Origin: a virus
Direction: 5' to 3' (one strand)
IMG/VR virus record: IMGVR_UViG_3300048018_000619
Location: 29,253 to 93,252 of that record
DNA length: 64,000 nucleotides
Below, piece by piece: positions 9,357 to 17,713 of this stretch (the stretch's first letter is position 1; each line of letters opens with the position of its first letter). The notes below the pieces were generated by a model that worked only from the letters and a program-made list of their open reading frames with translations, had not been told where the DNA came from and searched no databases. The position numbers and the translations under genes were made by a program.

Positions 9357-10777
9357 ATCCCAACATTTATATGTATTTGATTATTTTTTGAGGTCCTGTT
9401 CCATATTTTAAAATCTAAATTAGAAAGACCGTCTTTATTAGGGTCTCTAAACCCTTTTTCCATTTCGTTATGAAACCTAAGTTGATTATAACGTATATTA
9501 ATATCTGACCACACACCGTTTTTATATCCGGTGGTCTCATGAGGTAACATCTCAAAATAAGATGTTCTCCTAAATGGTACCTTTATTATATGTTCAATAT
9601 CATAAGTATAATGTACTAGTTCACATTTTTCTAATTGTAAGTAATTTTCCCTATCGACTAAATCCATGACCCTATATTCACTTATGTACTTCATATCGAA
9701 ATAGTGACGTAAAGCATGAGAAGATCCATACTTGCCAAAATCCATTGTTAATGAGTACTTTTCGTTGGTTGATATTTCTTCTATTTCTTTCGATTTCAAT
9801 ATTTTATTATAAATCGCAACCTGTGATATAATACCTTTAAATAAATCTTTTTCTTTATTAGTTGATCCGACAAACAACTCTTTTTTGATGCATTTAGGTA
9901 TAGTCTTTGAAAATTTCATAGACCCAACCTCTTTGGAATCTTGGTACATAGTTAGGATCTTTCTTTCCACACTAAGTGTTACAACTAAAGTTGTTTTTCT
10001 GTTGGTTTCAATTTTACTGTCAACATAACACCAATCATTATTATCTTTCATTAAAACCTTATATCTTCTAAAAGAATCGTAACTAATGGTTAAATCTAAT
10101 TTAGGAATAGAGAGTGCGGTATATCTATCGTACGATTGATCAGTATCACACACAATTCCATCAGGGTCGATTGTAACCATAATAGTTAAATCATCTTCAC
10201 TTGTATCGATATCTACATATCCCTCAGAATAAGCGTTCATACCATTAAATTTAATTGCCGAGTTTGGACCTCCTTGTGTATTTACATATTTTAAATCATA
10301 CGGAATACCCTTGTCAACACATCTTTTGAAGAGATCGTCATCTTCAAAACCCCATCCCCAATATTCATTAGAGTAACCATTGATAATTTCAAACGACTCT
10401 ATTGGAAATATGGTAACACCCCCAAAATATTGATCATATAACTCCCTCTTAAAGGTTTTATCTTCAGATAAGAAATCAGTGGCTAAGTGTATTGGTACAT
10501 CCGAATATGAATAATCGACTTTCAATGGTATCATATCTATGTCATGAAAAACCACATAATTGCAATTTGATTTTACTGCCTCTTTATATCCTATATTTAA
10601 TAATTTACCTCTATTAAATAATTTAGCATCATCCTGTTCTACCACTATTAAAACATAATCAATACCGTTTTCACTCAAGTACTCACCAATCTTTTCTTTA
10701 AATTTTAATAATTGTCTATACCTATCTCGGTATGGGACTATGACCGCTATCTTATTCTTCTTCTTCGTCTTCGTCAT
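9353..10777 (-). CDS. Galactosyltransferase-like (GT7) protein with inserted LamG domain, paralogue
   Basis: I start this gene at the ATG at 10777 (MTKTKKKNKIAV), giving 474 residues. A longer frame back to 10831 would overlap the upstream gene heavily and adds no domain residues. N-terminal marks are VPYRDRYRQLL, FHDIDMIP (DxD) and YFGGVTIFP...NGYSNEYWGWGFEDDDLFKR. A beta-rich LamG-type insert follows (LTIMVTIDPD, VTLSVERKILTMYQDSKEV, QVAIYNKILKS). The C-terminus returns to transferase sequence (NQLRFHNEM...DGLSNLDFKIW). Architecture matches the 461-residue neighbour, with which it overlaps by four bases. A sugar-transfer role is inferred from the family. Confidence 0.68.
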   Translation of the reverse strand: MTKTKKKNKIAVIVPYRDRYRQLLKFKEKIGEYLSENGIDYVLIVVEQDDAKLFNRGKLLNIGYKEAVKSNCNYVVFHDIDMIPLKVDYSYSDVPIHLATDFLSEDKTFKRELYDQYFGGVTIFPIESFEIINGYSNEYWGWGFEDDDLFKRCVDKGIPYDLKYVNTQGGPNSAIKFNGMNAYSEGYVDIDTSEDDLTIMVTIDPDGIVCDTDQSYDRYTALSIPKLDLTISYDSFRRYKVLMKDNNDWCYVDSKIETNRKTTLVVTLSVERKILTMYQDSKEVGSMKFSKTIPKCIKKELFVGSTNKEKDLFKGIISQVAIYNKILKSKEIEEISTNEKYSLTMDFGKYGSSHALRHYFDMKYISEYRVMDLVDRENYLQLEKCELVHYTYDIEHIIKVPFRRTSYFEMLPHETTGYKNGVWSDINIRYNQLRFHNEMEKGFRDPNKDGLSNLDFKIWNRTSKNNQIHINVGI

Positions 10778-10979
10778 TATCTTGTATAGTGTGTTTATGC
10801 CATTCGTGCATATAATATTGGATTCTTTCATCCCAACCCGATTTGTCTATTTCTTCAAACCATATTGTTAGTGCATCCAAAGTATTTGCAATTTTTTCTA
10901 ACGATTTAACTTTTCTTTCTTCTAAGATTAATCTTTCTTCTTCAAAAGATATATTTGTTTTTATTTGTTTTTTTGCCAT
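10752..10979 (-). CDS. Small acidic-tailed hypothetical protein
   Basis: 75 residues, not recognised. It has a charged helical N-terminal half (EEERLILEERKVKSLEKIANTL), a tryptophan-containing middle and a very acidic tail (DNDEDEEEE). No signal peptide or membrane segment is visible. It lies two bases after the upstream glycosyltransferase stop and overlaps the next gene by about 26 bases, so it belongs to the glycan operon. It may be a small partner protein, but nothing in the sequence shows for what. Confidence 0.5.
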   Translation of the reverse strand: MAKKQIKTNISFEEERLILEERKVKSLEKIANTLDALTIWFEEIDKSGWDERIQYYMHEWHKHTIQDNDEDEEEE

Positions 10980-10981
10980 GA

Positions 10982-11836
10982 TTATATACTTATTATTTTT
11001 CTTATTAATTTATCCCAATGTTTATATGAACTGTAGATTGGTTTACTTGACTTTAAAAATAGGTAGTCTTTATTTTTAAGATTAACTATGAAGTTCGTTT
11101 TTCTCAATTCATCATAAAGTTTTAAATATTCTTTAGAATATGCGTACGGTTCGTTAACATCTACCACTTTTTTAATACGACTCTTACAGGTTTCATCCCA
11201 TTTAAAATGGTGTACTTGTACGGAATGTTCTTTATATGGGGCAATCATTGGATGTGTCCATCCTTGCCACCTCCAAGTGGTATGACCATCTATATTCGCA
11301 TAATGTTGACCATTAGTTATTTCAATATTACCTTTTACCACACATATCTTGTTGGGACATGCATTACTCATAGGATACCTAAAAAAACCTGCGTATGGGA
11401 ATTGTTCAAATATGGGTGTCGAACTTTCTAATTTAGGGAACTCACCTTTAGGTCCGACCCTATCTATAAAACCACCTCTAACTACCGACCATAAATTTTC
11501 ATCACATTCTTTAATCATATCACGTAAGTTACTGTAAGGATATACGTGGAATTCATCTATATCTGCAATAACCCACCAATCATTCTTTTTCTTTGATTTA
11601 ATCATATTATAGAGAATGGTTACTTTTTCCCAATCGAAAACACGATCTCTTACCACCTTTACTATTTTACAATTATCGTATTTTTCAATTATTGGTTTTG
11701 ACCTACTTAGTATTCTTGATGATGCTTCAGATTCATATATGACAAATTGTAATTCATCTACATGTTTACTGTAATGTTCAATAAAATGGGGTAATAACTC
11801 ATGTCCATGACCCAAAACACATAATAATCTTATCAT
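10982..11836 (-). CDS. Glycosyltransferase, GT2/GT92-like
   Basis: 284 residues. The protein opens with RLLCVLGHGHELLPHFIEHYSKHVDEL, the usual start of GT92/'glycosyltransferase 2 family' proteins that read 'hnE..~l..~..hy'. It has DWEKVTILYN, then the metal-binding WVIADIDEFHVYP (DxD-type) near residue 95, and later HFKW, close to the C-terminal histidine of the fold. These are GT-A enzymes that use nucleotide-sugar donors. It overlaps the upstream methyltransferase by four bases. Donor and acceptor are unknown. Confidence 0.62.
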   Translation of the reverse strand: MIRLLCVLGHGHELLPHFIEHYSKHVDELQFVIYESEASSRILSRSKPIIEKYDNCKIVKVVRDRVFDWEKVTILYNMIKSKKKNDWWVIADIDEFHVYPYSNLRDMIKECDENLWSVVRGGFIDRVGPKGEFPKLESSTPIFEQFPYAGFFRYPMSNACPNKICVVKGNIEITNGQHYANIDGHTTWRWQGWTHPMIAPYKEHSVQVHHFKWDETCKSRIKKVVDVNEPYAYSKEYLKLYDELRKTNFIVNLKNKDYLFLKSSKPIYSSYKHWDKLIRKIISI

Positions 11837-12558
11837 TTTCTCTTAATTATTGTTATTCCTGTTGAGGAAGGTTTATCTTTTATGTTTCCGAAATTAAATA
11901 AGTCCATTACTACCCACTCATCGTTATTTTTTAACTCTTCTACTAACTTGGAAGGACCATCGAAGGGGAAGAAATCTTTTTTAGAATCTTCAGATATAAT
12001 TAAAGTTTCGGAATATGAAGAATCACTATCGTGCACCATTATTAAACCGTTGGGGTTTAACCTTTTTGAGTACAGATCAAAATCTTTCTTCACACCTTCG
12101 TACGAATGGTCACCATCAATAAAAAGTAAATCAATCATGATATCTTCTCTAACAAAAAAATCATAATACGCTTTTTCTGATGTCTCCTTTATGAATCTTG
12201 GGAAGAAGGTCTTCTGATAAAAACCTTCCATATCACATATATTACTATCACCACCAACACCATTACAAGGATCAACAACATATGTTGTTCCAATATCACC
12301 CCAACTATACGTGGGGTTACCTTCAAAAATTCCTTGTTTATGTAGATCGATTCTTGCTTGTGTCATTATTCTCGGAATGTAACCACCCCCCGTTCCAATA
12401 CAAACACAATTTTTATATCTCATGTGTTGTATCATGGAGTAAACAACAATCCCATCACCCAAATGACTGTTAGTTGCACCATGTGTCCACAGAAAAGGTA
12501 GTTTTTCACCATTATCTGTAGTTATATTGGACTCTATGTAATTTTGGTTAGTTATCAT
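11833..12558 (-). CDS. Class I SAM-dependent methyltransferase
   Basis: 241 residues. The SAM-binding loop is CVCIGTGGGYIPRIM, and the later acidic motif is DLLFIDGDHSYEGVKKDF, typical of the Methyltransf_24 / cephalosporin-hydroxylase-like group. It ends that block with NPNGLIMVHDSDS. Such proteins often methylate sugars or small molecules in polysaccharide clusters, which fits the setting. It overlaps both neighbours by four bases, so it is translated together with two glycosyltransferases. The substrate is not readable from the sequence. Confidence 0.72.
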   Translation of the reverse strand: MITNQNYIESNITTDNGEKLPFLWTHGATNSHLGDGIVVYSMIQHMRYKNCVCIGTGGGYIPRIMTQARIDLHKQGIFEGNPTYSWGDIGTTYVVDPCNGVGGDSNICDMEGFYQKTFFPRFIKETSEKAYYDFFVREDIMIDLLFIDGDHSYEGVKKDFDLYSKRLNPNGLIMVHDSDSSYSETLIISEDSKKDFFPFDGPSKLVEELKNNDEWVVMDLFNFGNIKDKPSSTGITIIKRK

Positions 12559-13289
12559 TTTAAGTGATGAGGTATTTCTCTACTTGGAGTATGTCTTGTG
12601 ATGGGTTTTAATACATTACTTGTTAATGAAACCAATTTTAAATCTTTTTGTATGGGTATTTGATTCAATTTACATGCAATGGACACGGATACCCCTTCAC
12701 CAGCACCCGAAACATCTTTATTGTACCTTAAATCACAATATTCTTTTACTATTTGTAATTTCTCATATGATTTAAAAAAATCATTAGTTTTAAAACCACT
12801 TTTATTGAATACAATAAAATATTCCCAAAGTGTTTCTAAGTTATCTATATTAGGATATAACGATTTAGCATAATTTTTATACTCTAACCATTCATCTCCC
12901 TGCATTGGGATATCACCTACAGTTTTAAATTTTGCACTATGATTCCATAAGGTATCTATATATGAAACACCGTCTTTGAAGTTGTAATTTCTGAATCTCT
13001 CAAATAAATTGTAATCTTTGACGTATAAGTCGGCATCTAATAAAATACATACGTCGTGAACTCTATGAATTTCTTTTACTAAAAGAACCTTATCATAATA
13101 TGATTTGTATGTTCTCTTATAAGGAACTATGGTTATCCTCCCCCAATACTTCTCTAAAAAGTGGTTTTCATTATCGGTAAGTACATAACAAGGAAACCCC
13201 ATCTTAGTGAGGTTGTCTATAATATCCTTTGCTCCTTTGAAGTATTTATCATCACCGAAGCACATAATTCCGAAACCTATGTTCTCCAT
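12555..13289 (-). CDS. Putative glycosyltransferase, GT8-like
   Basis: 244 residues. It opens with IGFGIMCFGDDKYFKGAKDIIDNL and FPCYVLTDN. Then comes SYYDKVLLVKEIHRVHDVCILLDADLYV, in which DAD is the DxD metal and donor site near residue 85. A later histidine-rich end (TRHTPSREIPHHLK) could complete the site. The order resembles GT8/GT6-type retaining transferases. It is the first gene of the group 7.9-13.3 kb; a weak promoter (TTA-N20-TATATTTT, 13306-13336) lies just upstream. Family placement is moderate and the substrate is unknown. Confidence 0.55.
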   Translation of the reverse strand: MENIGFGIMCFGDDKYFKGAKDIIDNLTKMGFPCYVLTDNENHFLEKYWGRITIVPYKRTYKSYYDKVLLVKEIHRVHDVCILLDADLYVKDYNLFERFRNYNFKDGVSYIDTLWNHSAKFKTVGDIPMQGDEWLEYKNYAKSLYPNIDNLETLWEYFIVFNKSGFKTNDFFKSYEKLQIVKEYCDLRYNKDVSGAGEGVSVSIACKLNQIPIQKDLKLVSLTSNVLKPITRHTPSREIPHHLK

Positions 13290-13305
13290 AGGTATTAATA
13301 TAAAG

Positions 13306-13336
13306 AAAATATACTAAAAAAACAAGTCTAATCTAA
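13306..13336 (-). promoter_or_regulatory. Possible host-type promoter (weak)
   Basis: Coding strand shows TTA, 20 bases, then TATATTTT, ending about 16 bases before the ATG at 13289. The upstream element departs from TTG by one base, so this is weaker than the other matches in the window. Confidence 0.25.
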
Positions 13337-14830
13337 ACCAAATGGTGTTTTAAATGAGATATAATTTTGATATACCTCATTATCTGACAATTCATTATTG
13401 TATCTTCTAAATACAGGTATGGTACCATCGAAATAAGCGTTCCAACTTTTACCTATACTATTCACAGGACCACCATTTGTTGTATAACTATTAAATCCTG
13501 AGGTACTGTCTTTAACACCGTTTATGTAAAGGTCCATTGAAGAGTTATAACCCCTATTCACCCATACTAAATGATAATATTCATTATAGTTTACCGTAAT
13601 ATTACTGTTGTGGTTTTTCCATGATCCATCATAATTTCTATAATGCATCTTATTACCATATATCCCAAATGCGTTTGTAACGGGACCTCCCGAATTATTA
13701 GATAATATTGAATAACTGGAACTATGTGCGTTTACAATAACCTCTATAGCCCAACTACCATTACCTAAAGTAACACTATCTATGTCAATATAATTAGAAC
13801 TACCATTAAATTCGGGATAACCATCAGATGTCCAAGAAATATTTGTTGTGTCTAATGTTTGGTTACCCTTAATATCAATTAATGATTCAGTGTTTGATCG
13901 TGTACCTTGAGTGAATTTTGTTGCCTCATCTTTATTAATCTCAACCATAAAATCACACATATCAATTGAGTATGGTTGGGTTGGTGTGTTTGGCCACCAA
14001 TATGATATAAAGGAATAGGTGTTTGATGCCGTCCAACTAAATTCATATTTCTTCCATTGTGTTGTAAGTGGTCCAAATGAAGTTGAACTACCTGAAAACC
14101 CCGAACCAAAATACGTCGAGTACCCCAAAGATTTACCTTCACCTCTTCCGTCCGCTAATTTTAACCATACACTTACAGTGACCACATCACCTTGAGTTAC
14201 AGGTGTATTAACACCATAAGCCATACCATCAACTACACCATCGGGTCTATACGCATGTAATCTCATTGCATTAGTACCGTGTCTTATTCCTTCGTTTGGT
14301 ACTATCTCCTTAATTAATCCCGAATTTGGAAGGTGTGGTCCTCCCCACCACATCGTTGGGAAGTTAGTTGCATTTATTGATATTCTTGTGTCATTTACAT
14401 ATGCATCATGAACTTTAAAAAATCCCGTGTCAGGGTTTATATATCCTTGAGAACCGTTTTGAGATGAATTATATTCATGTAAAGTGAATGAATCAGTATT
14501 GTTTATTTTTTTAATAACGTAATTAGTACCTGCGGTTACCCCACCACCACTTGTTTGTGGTTTCAGAACATCAAAACTTCTGATAGTCCGTCCAACCGTA
14601 CCTAAAATTACTATATTATTAGCTACCGATTGAATTGTACCTATTGAGAAGTAGGTATTACTATTATATTGATTGGTGTTGTAGGTACTCCAACCATTTT
14701 GAATGGTGAAATTACTATTATGTTGAGGTGAGGGTACTAAATTAGTTGTTGGTTCACCACCAAAGGAGAAACCTTGGGAATCATAACCAAAAACCAAATT
14801 TTCATTATTTAGACCACCACCTATTTTCAT
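13328..14830 (-). CDS. LamG-type tail fiber/adhesin protein
   Basis: 500 residues. The N-terminus (GGLNNENLVFGYDSQG) matches the 'GLVFSxD' opening of the neighbouring fiber genes. A carbohydrate-binding-module-like beta region sits at about 170-300 (MRLHAYRPDG, TVSVWLKLADG). A LamG sheet follows at about 325-480 (WAIEVIVNAHSS, YYHLVWVNR, MDLYINGVKDS), and the C-terminus is DNEVYQNYISFKTPFGL. The shared ending xDEIxQNYNxxKxRFGL marks a paralogous family here. Probably a virion surface protein that binds glycans on the cell. It overlaps the next gene upstream by four bases (ATGA). Confidence 0.65.
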   Translation of the reverse strand: MKIGGGLNNENLVFGYDSQGFSFGGEPTTNLVPSPQHNSNFTIQNGWSTYNTNQYNSNTYFSIGTIQSVANNIVILGTVGRTIRSFDVLKPQTSGGGVTAGTNYVIKKINNTDSFTLHEYNSSQNGSQGYINPDTGFFKVHDAYVNDTRISINATNFPTMWWGGPHLPNSGLIKEIVPNEGIRHGTNAMRLHAYRPDGVVDGMAYGVNTPVTQGDVVTVSVWLKLADGRGEGKSLGYSTYFGSGFSGSSTSFGPLTTQWKKYEFSWTASNTYSFISYWWPNTPTQPYSIDMCDFMVEINKDEATKFTQGTRSNTESLIDIKGNQTLDTTNISWTSDGYPEFNGSSNYIDIDSVTLGNGSWAIEVIVNAHSSSYSILSNNSGGPVTNAFGIYGNKMHYRNYDGSWKNHNSNITVNYNEYYHLVWVNRGYNSSMDLYINGVKDSTSGFNSYTTNGGPVNSIGKSWNAYFDGTIPVFRRYNNELSDNEVYQNYISFKTPFGLD

Positions 14831-15534
14831 AATCCGTACCTTTCTTTACCGTTATTATATATTTGTAAAATTTCATCATCAGACAATGTAATATTGTACC
14901 CATATACCTGACCTATATTACCCGTGTGATAATAACCTGCGGAGTGATAATCAGCACCAAGTAATGTGTTACCACTATCATTAACCCCTCCTCTAAAATT
15001 TCCATTTGTGTTTGTAAATCCAACAGTATTTTTTAAAACACCGTCAACATAAATTTTGATGTCACCTGTACCACCATTTCGTGTACAAACCAATAAATGA
15101 TATTCTCCATCACCTGTTATATCTACATTGGAACTTAGTAAATGAGATGCACCACCACCATCACCCATCCAAGCCGCGGCCGCTCCGTGATACCTACTCA
15201 TTAATTTAAGACCGTATAAATAACTACTTGAAGTTCCTATCACGGTTTGGTGTGGGGCACCAGTACTTCCCTGTTTAACCCAACCAACTAATGAGACATC
15301 GTATAGATTTCGTAGGGGACTTGTTGTCCCATAATTAAAATAACTACCATTTGCACCAAAGGTAAATGTCCCACCACCATCGGTTACGTGTGTAATTGTT
15401 CCTGTAATGGTCGTACTATCATCTGAATGTGCGGTATTTCTATAATTAAGACCATCCCACGATTTTGTACTCGCAGGATCTACTGAAAAAATTAAACCTT
15501 CTTTAGGTATGTTTGGTCCTAAGTGTATTCCCAT
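14827..15534 (-). CDS. LamG-type adhesin protein, short
   Basis: Start chosen at ATG 15534 (MGIHLGPNIPKEGLIFS), 235 residues, because this matches the MGIxxGPN opening of sister genes; a longer frame would overlap the small upstream gene. A single LamG domain fills the protein (VSLVGWVKQG, YHLLVCTRNGGTGDIKIYVDG) and it ends in SDDEILQIYNNGKERYGL. It overlaps the 38-residue gene upstream by TAATG coupling. Likely a fiber tip or adhesin subunit; the receptor is unknown. Confidence 0.62.
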   Translation of the reverse strand: MGIHLGPNIPKEGLIFSVDPASTKSWDGLNYRNTAHSDDSTTITGTITHVTDGGGTFTFGANGSYFNYGTTSPLRNLYDVSLVGWVKQGSTGAPHQTVIGTSSSYLYGLKLMSRYHGAAAAWMGDGGGASHLLSSNVDITGDGEYHLLVCTRNGGTGDIKIYVDGVLKNTVGFTNTNGNFRGGVNDSGNTLLGADYHSAGYYHTGNIGQVYGYNITLSDDEILQIYNNGKERYGL

Positions 15535-15650
15535 TATAAATTCTGTTCTGCCTCTTCTAATGTTTCGTATACACCGACTAAGTTTGCATCTTCCAAGACA
15601 AACCAACACCGTACACCATCTTTATTTATACCTTCTTCTATTATTTTCAT
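15534..15650 (-). CDS. 38-residue protein in the fiber array
   Basis: A short reading frame that begins by overlapping the upstream LamG gene stop (ATGA at 15647-15650) and ends by overlapping the next start (TAATG at 15532-15536). The product begins MKIIEEGINKDGV and ends YETLEEAEQNL. It is acidic, with one cysteine and one tryptophan, and no membrane segment. Both junctions are the coupled type used by the real genes around it, which is the main support. It also closes an otherwise empty 110-base gap. Function unknown. Confidence 0.55.
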   Translation of the reverse strand: MKIIEEGINKDGVRCWFVLEDANLVGVYETLEEAEQNL

Positions 15651-16321
15651 AATCCAAATCTCGATTTTTGTGCATTATAGTTTTGTAAAACTTGGTCACC
15701 ACTTACAGTGTTATTATAAACCTTAATCACTGATATTCCACCTGAAAATTGTCTACTGTCACCCTCCCAACCAATATTAAGGTCAGAATAGTATGTCCCC
15801 GTAGTTGTGGATGTTGTTACGGTATTTTCTAAAACACCATTTATGTACTGATAAAGTTTTCCCGTTGAGGAATCCCATACCGACATTAAGTGATGCCACC
15901 TGTTTCGATCCATTTGTGTTGTTGGTTCATGATATCCACTTGGACTTGCCGAATACCAATAATTACTTAATCTTCTATTTGACTTATTCCAACTTAAATA
16001 ACAATACCCCTGAATTACTGCACCTCTATCTCCTGAACTTACTTCGTCTTGAGGATATATCCATGCTTCCAATGTTAGATCATTTGTAGTTCTATTATTA
16101 TCGGTATTGGCGTTAAATCGTTTTCCCACCGCATCTAATATGAAACATTTAGCACCACCTAATTCCCCATGAGTTGGGGAACCGATAATATCCGCATTGT
16201 GACCATTACCACTCAAATCGTACCAAGTAGTACCACTACCCGGATATGATCTTTGTGACGCCGCATCTAAAATTAAATTAGCCTGAACACTATTTGTGTG
16301 TGCACCTCTGAATATTCCCAT
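15647..16321 (-). CDS. LamG-type adhesin protein
   Basis: 224 residues. It opens MGIFRGAHTNSVQANLILDA, then YPGSGTTWYDLSGNGHNADI, the standard linker found before LamG domains in phage and bacterial adhesins. The LamG sheet runs to about residue 195 (LTLEAWIYPQDE, RWHHLMSVWDSSTGKLYQYING). The ending is SGDQVLQNYNAQKSRFGL, the family signature. Three bases upstream of the ATG is TATTTATA, so a transcript from it would be nearly leaderless. Probable virion adhesin. Confidence 0.65.
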   Translation of the reverse strand: MGIFRGAHTNSVQANLILDAASQRSYPGSGTTWYDLSGNGHNADIIGSPTHGELGGAKCFILDAVGKRFNANTDNNRTTNDLTLEAWIYPQDEVSSGDRGAVIQGYCYLSWNKSNRRLSNYWYSASPSGYHEPTTQMDRNRWHHLMSVWDSSTGKLYQYINGVLENTVTTSTTTGTYYSDLNIGWEGDSRQFSGGISVIKVYNNTVSGDQVLQNYNAQKSRFGL

Positions 16322-16324
16322 AAC

Positions 16325-16332
16325 TATAAATA
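16325..16332 (-). promoter_or_regulatory. Late-type promoter motif TATTTATA, very close to ATG
   Basis: Coding strand GATATTTATAGTTATG: the motif ends three bases before the start codon, which would give a leaderless message if it acts as a -10 element. Confidence 0.35.
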
Positions 16333-16338
16333 TCTAAT

Positions 16339-16986
16339 CTATTGGTTTGATGAACCAAATTTGTAAATTCCTAAGTGACCTATTTCTCTACTCAAATTGG
16401 TATCTATGTATATATTTTTACCAATATTTCTAAACTTAGTAAATAAGTTAAAATCTTCACCTAACCAATCATCGGTTTCCTTATTATAAGTGAATTCAAA
16501 GTAAGGTTTATTAATTTCTTTGAATAAATCTGTCTTTATTAATATACAACCCATACCAACACCCTCAACTTTGACAAGATCCTTCTTTTCGTCTAAAGAA
16601 ACCCAACTATCCCAATTACCAATTTCTCTATATGCAACAGGTGTCTGTGGGTTAGATCTTTTTTTGTAGTTACATCCCACTATCTCTTTATCATGTGATA
16701 ATAGTCTTAATAATGTGGTCGATGGGAAGGTCATGTCACTATCTAACCATAACGTGTAGTCGGATTCAACCTCCATAGACGATTTAACTAATTTCTCTCT
16801 CTGATTTAATAATACAGATCCTGAGTTAAAGAATAGGAATGTTTCAATTCCCGCATTTTCAGAAGTTTTTATTAGTTGAGTTAATGAGAATGCAAAACCA
16901 CTATGAACCATATCCCTTGTCGGAACGACAATAGATATTCTTTTAGGTTGATTTATCCATATTGATGTGTTATTCTTTGATTTCAA
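16339..16986 (-). CDS. Glycosyltransferase-like protein, GT2-type
   Basis: 215 residues from a TTG at 16986 that overlaps the upstream stop as TTGA; no ATG is available before the first core strand. RISIVVPTRDMVHSG is the first strand and YTLWLDSDMTFP (DSD) the metal and donor site near residue 85. A later GVGMGCILIKTDLFK and WLGEDFNLFTKFR follow the GT2 pattern, in which the ED is near the catalytic base. It lies between LamG adhesin genes, so it may glycosylate the fibers themselves, an inference from position only. Confidence 0.6.
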   Translation of the reverse strand: MKSKNNTSIWINQPKRISIVVPTRDMVHSGFAFSLTQLIKTSENAGIETFLFFNSGSVLLNQREKLVKSSMEVESDYTLWLDSDMTFPSTTLLRLLSHDKEIVGCNYKKRSNPQTPVAYREIGNWDSWVSLDEKKDLVKVEGVGMGCILIKTDLFKEINKPYFEFTYNKETDDWLGEDFNLFTKFRNIGKNIYIDTNLSREIGHLGIYKFGSSNQ

Positions 16987-17429
16987 TCTCCCGGTAAGTT
17001 TTCTCCCAATCCATCATTTTGAACATAAACAGATTGTCCTATTTTTATGAGTTCCTGTACTCTCTTGGTTACCAAATCAAAATCACTCTTTGGTAGGTTA
17101 CTTATTTGTTTATATGTGTCTGTGTTGTATGTTCCTGAGGTTAGTATTTCTATTGACCCATTCCTTGATAATCTTTCAATGTGAGATAATCTTGAGGTTG
17201 TTTCATCATTACTTAGTAGGTTAAATATTTTAACCCTACCATAGTGATCTACAATATTGATCATAAATTCCAACTCTTTTTTATATGTAGTACTGAATAT
17301 TGATAGGAACTTAATCCACCTGAATCGTCTAACGAATCTCCTTAGGATTTTACGATCGTATTGTACACCCTCCCATTTTATATAGAGTGTTTCGTATTTT
17401 GAAAGTTTGTTTTTGAATCTAAGTTTCAT
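16983..17429 (-). CDS. Hypothetical basic protein next to glycosyltransferase
   Basis: 148 residues, not recognised. The N-terminal 50 residues are strongly basic and aromatic (RRFVRRFRWIKF). The rest is mixed helix and strand with no cysteines or membrane segment. It is coupled to the glycosyltransferase downstream by a TTGA overlap. A late-type TATTTATA lies 19 bases upstream of the ATG. Similar hypothetical proteins often accompany phage glycosyltransferases, but no role can be assigned. Confidence 0.5.
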   Translation of the reverse strand: MKLRFKNKLSKYETLYIKWEGVQYDRKILRRFVRRFRWIKFLSIFSTTYKKELEFMINIVDHYGRVKIFNLLSNDETTSRLSHIERLSRNGSIEILTSGTYNTDTYKQISNLPKSDFDLVTKRVQELIKIGQSVYVQNDGLGENLPGD

Positions 17430-17448
17430 TTTTATATATATAACTTAA

Positions 17449-17456
17449 TATAAATA
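17449..17456 (-). promoter_or_regulatory. Late-type promoter motif TATTTATA
   Basis: In the 48-base gap before the gene starting at 17429, the coding strand reads TTTTATTTATATTAAG. The motif is 19 bases from the ATG. Confidence 0.4.
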
Positions 17457-17477
17457 AAATAACTTAGTTTTTAAAGG

Positions 17478-17699
17478 TTAATAGTTGTTCGGTGTATCTA
17501 ACCCCCCGAAATCACCCGACTCTTCAGTTGAAGACCCTGATATGATAGATGATATGTTTGTAATAGCATTACTTCTATTAATACCTAAAGTACCGTTAAG
17601 TTTAATTTGTGATGGGGGTGGATATGATGTAGAAGTACCTAATGCTCTAGATATTCTACCCATACTTACTTCTGACCCTGTTGCTGGTATTATTCCCAT
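17478..17699 (-). CDS. Small virion-associated protein
   Basis: 73 residues. The segment GSEVSMGRISRALGTS resembles the short 'iSmsxIxxeLG' module that appears in many phage tail proteins. The rest is serine- and glycine-rich (SSIISGSSTEESGDFGG). It has no cysteine or membrane segment. It lies between a glycosyltransferase pair and the next LamG adhesin, so it is probably a minor structural protein. Assignment rests on that one motif and position. Confidence 0.45.
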   Translation of the reverse strand: MGIIPATGSEVSMGRISRALGTSTSYPPPSQIKLNGTLGINRSNAITNISSIISGSSTEESGDFGGLDTPNNY

Positions 17700-17713
17700 A
17701 TCACTTTACTTTT

